A DNA stretch of 64,000 nucleotides from JAIVJM01 sp963816985 (GTDB lineage: Bacteria; Acidobacteriota; Blastocatellia; Pyrinomonadales; Pyrinomonadaceae): assembly GCA_963816985.1 (NCBI GenBank), contig CAWFMF010000004.1, forward strand, positions 2,790,001 to 2,854,000, written 5' to 3'. The notes under the pieces were generated by a model. That model was not told the DNA's origin. It saw only the letters and a program-made list of their open reading frames with translations, and searched no databases. The position numbers were made by a program, and so were the translations under genes. Position 1 is the first letter of the stretch, and each line of letters opens with the position of its first letter. This document shows positions 35,847 to 42,334 of the stretch, piece after piece.

Positions 35847-36416
35847 GGGCGCACCTCCTATCGTCTCGTGAGGGATACTGTACAAGGGCGCTGGTAGAGC
35901 CTGTCGTGGCACCGTCTTCACGACAGCCGCCCGACTCCGATTTCAAGCCGGCCTTGCCGGCGCAAAACGCCGGATGCTTGAAGTCGCCCACCGCCCGGCG
36001 TGGACGAAATAAAAGCATGACGAGGGGTCATGCTGCGCGGGGCTGCGACGGAACTGGAACCTCATTGAAATGTTATTGCATGCCCGTGCGCCCGAAACTG
36101 CTTTCGGGTAATTGCGGGCGATGTCACACTCAACTTCGGTCGCCATGCAGATTCCACTTTTCGTCAGGCGGTATGGTTCATGTGAGGTCAACGGGAGACA
36201 GACCCAGCGAGGAATGGAGGGTGAGACTACTCTCGCCAACCGGCGTAGAAAGAAGCCTTTAGAGCGGGTGGACTCTAGTACGCCCGCTTTAAGTTGTCAA
36301 GGAATTTCTATTCCGACCGTTTAAAGCCCTGCCGGGGCGACCGGCAAAAGGTTCCGCCGCACGGCCCGCGCGGGCCGACGAACGCGCGTCCGCCGGGCGC
36401 ATCACCCGGCGGCGTT
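35847..36416. other. 570-base intergenic region
   Basis: No gene is supported. The region is mixed in composition. It should contain the promoter of the Cys-rich peptide gene (minus strand, just above 35846) and the 3' flank of the diguanylate cyclase gene. Several GC hairpins are present, for example GCCGGC-rich sequence near 35951-35971, CCCGCGCGGG around 36366-36375, and the terminator listed at 36390. No tRNA or known small RNA was recognised. Confidence 0.45.
36390..36412 (-). terminator. Terminator-like hairpin after the diguanylate cyclase gene
   Basis: CCGCCGGG (36390-36397) pairs with CCCGGCGG (36405-36412) around a 7-base loop, 5 bases beyond the end of the minus-strand gene. There is no clear T tract on the downstream side, so it may act by structure alone. 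Confidence 0.45.
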
Positions 36417-37961
36417 TCAGTCAACGACTGTGCTCCCTTCGGCTGCCGAGCGGACGCAGTTCTTGCGCGCGGCCTTGGCCTCGTACATGGCGGCGTCGGC
36501 GCTGGCGACGAGCTGCTGCGGCGACTGCGCGTGCTGCGGGAACGAGGCGACGCCGAACGAGGCCGTCAGCCTTAGGCGCAGCGAGCGACCGCCGGTGAAG
36601 GCATGATGGGCAATGTGCTCGCGGACGCGCTCGGCGACTTGAAGGCCCTGCTCGAAGGGGGTTTCGGGGAGGATGACGACGAACTCGTCGCCGCCGTAGC
36701 GCGCGACCACGTCCGTGTCGCGCACCGAGGCTAAGACGACCGCCGCCATCTCCATCAGGACGTGCGAGCCGACGAGGTGACCGTGCCGGTCGTTGACCTG
36801 CTTGAAGTCGTCGAGGTCGAGGAACATCGCCGTCACGGTCGAGCCGTAGCGGCGCGCGCGCTTGAGCTCGCTCGTCAGGAACTGCCGGAGGTAGCGCGCG
36901 TTGTGGAGCTTGGTGAGGTCGTCGGTCTGCGAGAGCCGCTCGGCCTCGGCGACGCGCACGGAGTTCGTGAGAGCCGCCGCGAGCGGGAGCGCGAGCGCGG
37001 AGAGGAGGGAAGCGTCGCCGGTCGAAAAAGTGCGCGCCTCGATTCCTTCACGGACGGCTTCGAGCACGCCCATCACGCGCTCGCCGCTGACGAGCGGGAC
37101 GGCGACGACGCGGCGCTCGCCCTCCTTCCTTCTAATCGTCTCGGCCTGCCTCACCGCCGCGCGCGCCGCGCCCGACTGCGCGCCCGTGAGCGCCAGCGCG
37201 TCGCCCATCAGAGCCTTGCGCCAGTCGCCTTCGGGCAGAGCGCGCTCGCTCGCCGTCAGGCCGCGCACGGCCAAAGGCTCGAAGAGCGCCTCGGCGGCCT
37301 TCCCGGCTTCGTTGACCAAATAGATCGTCCAGCGATCGGCGGGGACGAGCGCGGCGAGTCCGGCGAGCGCGGTCGAAGCCGCGCCCTTCTGGTCGGCGGC
37401 GAAGTGGAGCGAGGCGACCAGCTCGAAGGCCGCGCGCAGTCGCTCCGTCGCAAGGCGTTCGGGCAGAAGGAGACTGGCGGGCGCGACATCAATCGCTTCG
37501 CCCGGCGCGTCGCCGCGTTCGTTGAGCGTTGCGTGGCGGGCGACCGAGCCCATCGCCTCGACCTCTCGGAGCACGGCGGGGAGTTGCGCGGGCTCGTTGG
37601 CGACGGCGTGGAAGCCCAGACGCTTGAGCGTCGGCGCGTCGAGCCGCTCGGACGCGGGACGCGACTCAGTACCCGGAGCCTCGCGCCTGCACGCGACCAG
37701 AGGGGCTTCGGGCCACGCGGCGGCGGCGCGCAGGGCGAGCGCGTGCAAAGTCTCCAACTCGGCCCCGGCGGCGAGGTCGAAGACGACGGCCAGAGGCGAC
37801 GCCGCCCCGTTTCCCTCCGGCCCTGACGAGTGAAAAAACTGCCCGCCCGGCGACCCGTCCGCGACGCTAATCGTGGCGGACGGAATCCCCTCGCCGCGCA
37901 GTGCCTCGACCACGCCGCGCGCCGTTACGTCCTCGTCGCTGAACAGGATGACGTGCTTCAT
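36417..37961 (-). CDS. Diguanylate cyclase (receiver-like head, GAF, GGDEF)
   Basis: A 514-residue protein that should make cyclic di-GMP. Residues 1-140 look like a degenerate response-regulator fold (MKHVILFSDEDVTARGVVEA). A GAF-like sensor occupies about residues 185-335 (LRAAFELVASLHFAADQKGA, VVAVPLVSGERVMGVLEAVR). The GGDEF domain follows: LTKLHNARYLRQFLTSELKR, FLDLDDFKQVNDRHGHLVGS, and the intact active site VVARYGGDEFVVILPETPFE. An allosteric RxxD site was not clearly seen. No membrane segment. Its start codon is merged with a repeat array (CACGGCTTTTATG), like that of tolC and mreC. Confidence 0.92.
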   Translation of the reverse strand: MKHVILFSDEDVTARGVVEALRGEGIPSATISVADGSPGGQFFHSSGPEGNGAASPLAVVFDLAAGAELETLHALALRAAAAWPEAPLVACRREAPGTESRPASERLDAPTLKRLGFHAVANEPAQLPAVLREVEAMGSVARHATLNERGDAPGEAIDVAPASLLLPERLATERLRAAFELVASLHFAADQKGAASTALAGLAALVPADRWTIYLVNEAGKAAEALFEPLAVRGLTASERALPEGDWRKALMGDALALTGAQSGAARAAVRQAETIRRKEGERRVVAVPLVSGERVMGVLEAVREGIEARTFSTGDASLLSALALPLAAALTNSVRVAEAERLSQTDDLTKLHNARYLRQFLTSELKRARRYGSTVTAMFLDLDDFKQVNDRHGHLVGSHVLMEMAAVVLASVRDTDVVARYGGDEFVVILPETPFEQGLQVAERVREHIAHHAFTGGRSLRLRLTASFGVASFPQHAQSPQQLVASADAAMYEAKAARKNCVRSAAEGSTVVD

Positions 37962-38080
37962 AAAAGCCGTGAACCGTGAACCGTAAACCGTAACAGGAGA
38001 AGAACCGTTGTGACCGACGACGACAGTGGATGAGATTAGTTGCTTTCATCCTGCCACCTGTCACCGTTTACCTGTCACGA
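37962..38080. repeat. Heptanucleotide repeat array, CCGTGAA / CCTGTCA words
   Basis: Next to the cyclase start: CCGTGAA, CCGTGAA, CCGTAAA, CCGTAAC, AGG. On the other side: CCTGCCA, CCTGTCA, CCGTTTA, CCTGTCA, CG. The ~45-base centre is unrelated. It ends 5 bases before the FecR stop codon. Confidence 0.88.
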
Positions 38081-38085
38081 CTTTG

Positions 38086-39342
38086 TCATGGTTGCCACGC
38101 GCCGGGGGTGAGCGGGATGCGGGCGACGTTGCGGTTGCCCTGCGTGTCGGCGACTTCGACCTCGATGACGCGCGCGCCGCCCTGCGCGTTGACTTGGAGT
38201 TGGAACGTGCCGTCGCGCGCGGCGAGCGTCTCTTTGCCCGCGCCGCGGACGGTGTTGCCCGCCTCGGTGCGCCCGCGGATGACGTAGATGCTGCCCGCCA
38301 CGTAATCAACCGTGACGTTCGAGAGGCCGACGCTGTCGCCCGTCCCGCCTTCGGGGACGACGACGAACTTCTGCGGCTCGCTCCAGTCGCTCGCCTGACC
38401 CGAAGGCGCGACGGCGAGCACGCGCCAGAAGTAGTTGCCCTGCCGCAGAGAGTCCACGGTCAACTCGGTGGCCTGCAACTGGTCGCGTTCGATGAGCTTG
38501 CCCGAAGGGACGAAGAAGGGAGAGGTGGCGACCTCGACGCGGTAGTGCGCGGGCGCGCCGACCGCCGGACGCTGCCAGCGCAAGGGGACGCTCGTCGCGT
38601 CGCCCTTGCGCGCGGTGATGCGTTCGAGGTTGCGCGGCGTGACGGGCGAGGGCGCGGCGAGCAGACGCTCCTTCTGCGCGATGCTCCCCAAAGGGTTGAC
38701 CGAGGCGTACTCGCCGTTTTGCAGCGTCGTCACGTCGCCGTTGCGCGTGCTCGTCTCGACCTTACCCGTCGAGACGCGGATGGCCTCGGACTTGTCGCCG
38801 CGCACGTCGAAGCTGGCGTCCGTCTCGGAGTTCAGACGGCTCTCGGTCAGTTGCGTGGCGACGATGTTGGTGGCGGTGTCGGGCTGCTGCTCGGTGCGGA
38901 CGTTGACCTGCCCGCTCTCGACGGCGACTCTCACCTTCGAACTCTTGCCGTTTTCAGTCCCCGTATTTTCGGCGATGGTGATGACGCTGTTCGGCTTGAC
39001 GAAGAGGGTCGAGCCGTCGGCCAGAGAGATGCGCGCGCGCCCGTCCTCCTGCGTCTGCACGATGTCGCCGGGGAAGAGCCGCGTGTCGGAGCGCGCGAGC
39101 ACGACCTCGCGCGTGTCGGTGCGGACGACGCGGACGCCGCCCTCGAAGGTGATGAAGCGCGCGCCCGTGGGCGCACCGGCCACGGCCTCCGAGCCCGCGA
39201 ACGGGTTGCCGTGAATCCAGAGGTAGACGCCCGCGCCGCCCGCCATGAGCGAGAGCGCGATGAGCGCGATGACGGTGTAGATGAGCCGCTTCGGGACAAT
39301 CCACCACTCAAGGTCTTTGAAGCGGGTGACTTTGGTGTCCAT
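38086..39342 (-). CDS. FecR-domain membrane protein with C-terminal beta domains
   Basis: A 418-residue protein with one membrane segment near the N-terminus (LIYTVIALIALSLMAGGAGV). A FecR domain covers about residues 60-190: LFPGDIVQTQEDGRARISLA, GSTLFVKPNSVITIAEN, RVAVESGQVNVRTEQ, FDVRGDKSEAIRVSTGKVE. A fibronectin-like module follows (VPLRWQRPAVGAPAHYRVEV, NYFWRVLAVAPSGQASDWSE), then a final beta-sandwich (YVIRGRTEAGNTVRGAGKET). In Acidobacteriota such proteins are stand-alone, not sigma regulators of iron uptake, so an envelope or secretion-related role is more likely. It lies upstream of the cyclase gene on the same strand, separated by a repeat array. Confidence 0.87.
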   Translation of the reverse strand: MDTKVTRFKDLEWWIVPKRLIYTVIALIALSLMAGGAGVYLWIHGNPFAGSEAVAGAPTGARFITFEGGVRVVRTDTREVVLARSDTRLFPGDIVQTQEDGRARISLADGSTLFVKPNSVITIAENTGTENGKSSKVRVAVESGQVNVRTEQQPDTATNIVATQLTESRLNSETDASFDVRGDKSEAIRVSTGKVETSTRNGDVTTLQNGEYASVNPLGSIAQKERLLAAPSPVTPRNLERITARKGDATSVPLRWQRPAVGAPAHYRVEVATSPFFVPSGKLIERDQLQATELTVDSLRQGNYFWRVLAVAPSGQASDWSEPQKFVVVPEGGTGDSVGLSNVTVDYVAGSIYVIRGRTEAGNTVRGAGKETLAARDGTFQLQVNAQGGARVIEVEVADTQGNRNVARIPLTPGAWQP

Positions 39343-39490
39343 TTCGAGCTTTCTTGAGGAGTCCGAGGAGGTCGCGGGGCAGAATGTACAGGCGGTTTCT
39401 TAGGAAAACCCGGCTTGCGGCGAAGTTTTTTCCGGCGCATCGCCGCCACAACGAAGTTAACACACGGCGGACGGCCCGTTCAAGAAATTA

Positions 39491-39566
39491 AACAGTACCG
39501 CGAGCGGTAGCGAGCGGGTTGAGCTTAGTTATCGTCAACCCGCTCGCTACTGCTCGCGGTACTGTT
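39491..39566. repeat. Inverted pair of REP units (BIME-like hairpin)
   Basis: Arms 39491-39522 and 39535-39566 are complementary over 32 bases with one mismatch and a 12-base loop. Each arm reads AACAGTACCGCGAGC followed by GTAGCGAGCGGGTTGA. The first half is identical to the hairpin at 16514-16598, and GCGGTAGCG-GCGGGT is shared with the REPs beside the transposase gene. It lies between the FecR start and the TerC end. Confidence 0.88.
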
Positions 39567-39574
39567 CTGGTCGC

Positions 39575-40615
39575 CTAACGCTTCTCCGGCAGCCCGCGCT
39601 CGTCGCCGCCGAGGCGGCCCTGGTCGTCGTCGAAGGGCGAGTTGAAGCCTTCGGGCAGCTCGACCTCGACGTTGGTCTCGGCCTCCTTCGGCCAGATGAC
39701 AGAGGCGACGACGGAGCTGGCGAGGACGAGCGCGACGACGCCCAGAGAGGCGGTGATGATGGTCTCTTTGCTCAAGCCGAAGCTGCTCATGACGAAGCCC
39801 TCGGTGAGCATCTTGACGCCGACGAAGGCGAGGACAACCGAGAGTCCGATCTTGAGGTAGTGGAATTTCTCGACCACGCCCGCCAGAAGGAAGTAGAGCG
39901 AGCGGAGGCCGAGGATGGCGAAGACGTTCGACGTGTAGACGATGAAGGTGTTGGTCGTGATGCCGAAGATGGCCGGGATCGAGTCCACGGCGAAGACCAA
40001 ATCCGTGACCTCGACGATGACGAGCACGAGCAGCATCAGCGTCCCCGTCCTCTTCCCGTTGACGACCGTGAAGAACTTGTCGCCTTCGTAGTGGCGCGTG
40101 ATGGGGATGAAGCGCGTCACGAAGCGAACGACCGAGTTCTCCTCCGGGTTCACCTCGGTCTCCTTCTGGAACATCATCTTGATGCCCGTGTAGATGAGGA
40201 AGACGCCGAAGACGTAGATGATCCAGTGGAAGCGTTCGATGAGCGCCGCGCCGAGCGCGATCATCGTGATACGCATCACGAGCGCGCCGAGGACGCCCCA
40301 GAAGAGCACGCGGTGCTGGTACTTCGCAGGGACTTTGAAGTACGAGAAGATGAGCAGGAAGACGAAGAGGTTATCCACCGAGAGCGAAAGCTCGATGAGA
40401 TAACCGGCGAGAAACTCCTTGCCCGTCAAAGAGCCCCTCTGCCAGAAGACGAGCGCGGCGAACACAAGCGCCAGCGACACCCAGACGGCGCTCCACGTCG
40501 CCGCCTCCCTGTACGTGATGGCGTGCGCCTTCCGGTTCAGAATCCCTAAGTCCAGCGCCAACATCAGCATGATGAAGATACCGAACCCGGCCCACGCCCA
40601 AATTGGATAATCCAT
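39575..40615 (-). CDS. TerC/Alx-family membrane transporter
   Basis: A 346-residue integral membrane protein with eight to nine helices. Family signatures are IFIMLMLALDLGILNRKAHA, GYLIELSLSVDNLFVFLLIF with the conserved acidic SVDN, and LVLVIVEVTDLVFAVDSIPA with the second SVDS-like FAVDSIP. These Asp sites are known in TerC/Alx proteins, which are linked to manganese export and metal loading of secreted enzymes, and historically to tellurite resistance. The central loop (FQKETEVNPEENSVVRFVTR) is typical. The C-terminal tail is acidic, hydrophilic (GFNSPFDDDQGRLGGDERG). No ter stress operon is nearby. Confidence 0.92.
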   Translation of the reverse strand: MDYPIWAWAGFGIFIMLMLALDLGILNRKAHAITYREAATWSAVWVSLALVFAALVFWQRGSLTGKEFLAGYLIELSLSVDNLFVFLLIFSYFKVPAKYQHRVLFWGVLGALVMRITMIALGAALIERFHWIIYVFGVFLIYTGIKMMFQKETEVNPEENSVVRFVTRFIPITRHYEGDKFFTVVNGKRTGTLMLLVLVIVEVTDLVFAVDSIPAIFGITTNTFIVYTSNVFAILGLRSLYFLLAGVVEKFHYLKIGLSVVLAFVGVKMLTEGFVMSSFGLSKETIITASLGVVALVLASSVVASVIWPKEAETNVEVELPEGFNSPFDDDQGRLGGDERGLPEKR

Positions 40616-41143
40616 GCTTAAATGTATAGCACAGACGAAAAAAGTTTTCAGTTTGCGGTTTCCGGTTTCGGCCCGCGAAAAGTTAACAATTTCGTCGCGG
40701 ATTCTGACTCGCCGCGAGGTCTGAAATCAGACTGCCGGAAACTTAAAACCGTAAACTGAGCGCAAGCGATTTGACTCTCGACACGTAAAGGCCGCGTGCG
40801 CGCACCGCCTGACGCGCTCACGCGGCCCCACGCGGCACAGCCCGCCTACCCTCAGAAGGCGGGCGTGCCGAGAGGTGCGCACCCCCGCACCCCTATGCGT
40901 AATCACAAACTAAAATGCCCATCTGTGTGAGGACTCCTGTGATATATTCCGCGCGTTCTTTTCTTTGAAAATAAGGCAACGGTCGGATGCGTAGCTCCTC
41001 AACCTCAGAGAATTGATGAGCATCGCCGTTGAGCAAGGAAGGTTCCTACTCACGGCGAATCAGTTACGCAATCACATTATAACGTCATTTGGCGTTGAAG
41101 GCAAGCTTTATCGAAGCCCTGTGCCATCGGGAGGGAACTCCTG
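40616..41143. other. Divergent intergenic region with a decayed heptanucleotide array and a strong hairpin
   Basis: No gene is supported. Near 40646-40673 (GTTTTCAGTTTGCGGTTTCC) and 40737-40759 (GGAAACTTAAAACCGTAAAC) there are 7-base words in opposite orientation that look like a degenerate repeat array. A hairpin with CGGCAC-A-GCCCGCC (40833-40846) and GGCGGGC-GTGCCG (40858-40870) is nearly perfect. The region from 40900 on is clearly A/T-richer than the core genome. It should hold the promoter of the XRE gene, but no clear -35/-10 pair was selected. Confidence 0.5.
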
Positions 41144-41461
41144 ATGGGTACGAGGGCGCGTCAAAGGCCGGAGCGGCTCGCGGAAAAACTTGTAGCCATT
41201 CGCACGGCGTTAGGGAGTTCGCAGAGTGAGATGATTAGACGCTTGGGCGCTGAAGAGGTCGTCACCCAAAATATCCTCTCCAACTACGAGCTTGGAAAGC
41301 GCGAGCCGCCCTTGCTAATCCTGCTGCAATACGCCCGCGTCGCAGGAGTCCCGATGGAAGCTCTCGTTGACGACGAACTGGACTTACCCGAAAACCTCCC
41401 CGGCCCGACCGACCACCAAGAAATCCGCCGCAAGTTCGCCCCGCGCCGCCGCCGACAGTAA
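41144..41461 (+). CDS. Small XRE-family helix-turn-helix protein
   Basis: A 105-residue DNA-binding protein. The start ATG follows GGGAGGGA with 8 bases spacing. The HTH occupies about residues 12-70: LAEKLVAIRTALGSSQSEMI, then VTQNILSNYELGKREPPLLI and LLQYARVAGVPMEALVDDEL. The SxxEMIRRLG-type first helix and NYELGKREPP recognition segment are typical of XRE/Cro regulators. The C-terminus is short and very basic (FAPRRRRQ). It has no partner toxin gene and stands alone in an A/T-rich accessory stretch, 53 bases before the 21-bp dyad array. It is a natural candidate to bind that array or to regulate itself; this is inference. Confidence 0.85.
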   Translation: MGTRARQRPERLAEKLVAIRTALGSSQSEMIRRLGAEEVVTQNILSNYELGKREPPLLILLQYARVAGVPMEALVDDELDLPENLPGPTDHQEIRRKFAPRRRRQ

Positions 41462-41514
41462 CTAACCGGCGGGCCTTAGCCCTTCATCCCGCATCATTAC
41501 GATACAAATACGCG

Positions 41515-41808
41515 TGCTTATCTTCTTAGCACGCGTGCTAAGAGCCTTAGCAGCCATGCTAAGAACCTTAGCAGCCATGCTAAGAGCCTTAGCGCCCGTG
41601 CTAAGAACCTAAGCACTCGTGCTAAGAAGATAAGCACGCCTGCTAAGAACGTTAGCTCGTGTGCTAAGAACGTTAGCAGGCGTGCTCAGAACCTAAGCAT
41701 GCGTGCTCAGAACCTTAGCAGGCGTGCTTATGACGTAATCACGCGTCATTATGTCCTGCGCGCGCCGTCTTATAAGCTCCGCGCGGCGTCTTACGTCAGA
41801 CGCGCACC
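41515..41808. repeat. Tandem array of 21-bp units, each with a short dyad (about 14 units)
   Basis: Units start exactly every 21 bases from 41515. The consensus is TGCTAAG-AAC-CTTAGCA-nnCG: a 7-bp inverted repeat with a 3-base loop and a 4-base spacer. Units 2 and 3 (41536, 41557) are perfect; units 4-10 differ at one to three positions; units 1 and 11-14 decay towards both ends while keeping the period. Some changes affect only one arm. 21 bp is two helical turns, so every dyad would face the same side of the helix. One frame reads through the array as a 7-residue repeat (AKNLSxR), but it lacks a start codon and has low GC at third positions. It is not CRISPR: there are no variable spacers. 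Confidence 0.92.
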
Positions 41809-41839
41809 TGCTTAGAGGCTGTGCGGAAAGGCTTCCCCC

Positions 41840-42067
41840 GTCCCCGCAGGGGACGAAGATAATAGCCGGGGGCAAGTGAAAGCGCGTCAGCGCTTGAGCG
41901 TCGCCCCCGGTCACGTATGGATAAAGATTCCGACCCTGAAGGGGTCGCACCTTCAACGTTGAATCTGCGACCCCTTCAGGGTCGAATCTCTTTTCTCGAC
42001 TGTTGCGGGGGCGTCGCAAACTTCGTTTGCGTTGCCCCCGGCTATTATCTTCGTCCCCTGCGGGGAC
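41840..42067. mobile_element. MITE-like palindromic element, copy 1, perfect 36-bp terminal inverted repeats
   Basis: The left end 41840-41875 and the right end 42032-42067 are exact reverse complements over 36 bases (GTCCCCGCAGGGGACGAAG, then ATAATAGCCGGGGGCAA). Inside lies another palindrome, CGACCCTGAAGGGGTCGCA around 41934-41952 with TGCGACCCCTTCAGGGTCG around 41967-41985. There is no transposase gene. The element length is 228 bp. The flank TTAGAGGCTG (41812-41821) is also present beside the second copy at 63021, so the true border may be further left. It is a non-autonomous mobile repeat or large REP-like element. Spurious reading frames on it are Pro/Arg-rich. Confidence 0.88.
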
Positions 42068-42187
42068 AGACGGCGCTCACGCGCCTTTGCTCCGCCCCGG
42101 CTATTGTCTTTCGCTCTTTCGAGGCTTAAGGGGCGGGGCTTCGGTGAAATCTAAAAGACGTAAATTCGGGGTCGAAACTGTGGGCGG

Positions 42188-42217
42188 TTGCGGCGGCGCG
42201 GGGGCGTCCGCTACAAT
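42188..42217 (+). promoter_or_regulatory. Candidate promoter of the PpiC-type foldase gene
   Basis: TTGCGG (42188-42193) and TACAAT (42212-42217) are separated by 18 bases, about 120 bases before the start codon at 42335. The -10 is good and the -35 moderate. The stretch 42068-42187 between the MITE-like element and this promoter shows no gene. Confidence 0.45.
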
Positions 42218-42334
42218 TCGCGTTTTGCGGGAAGCACTCCGCAGGAGTCTACCGACCAGAAGGGCTGTCCGGGACCCCGGCATCGCCAGCCTCAAATATT
42301 CGGAAAAAGTACGTGTAAGGAAGGTTTATCGAGA

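Noticed and set aside
35847..35900. tRNA-like GGCGCTGGTAGAGCC
   Set aside because: Resembles a D-arm only; no anticodon arm or GGTTCGA-type T-arm follows at the right distance.
36112..36324. Possible small gene in the 570-base gap
   Set aside because: No ribosome site, no family resemblance and a composition change within the frame.
41515..41808. CRISPR array
   Set aside because: Units are 21 bp with only 4 variable bases between dyads; there are no unique spacers of 28-40 bases and no cas genes.
41693..42129. Reading frames over the MITE-like element (e.g. LRPLQGR, FHLPPAI)
   Set aside because: They are translations of the palindromic repeat and appear at each copy; not genes.
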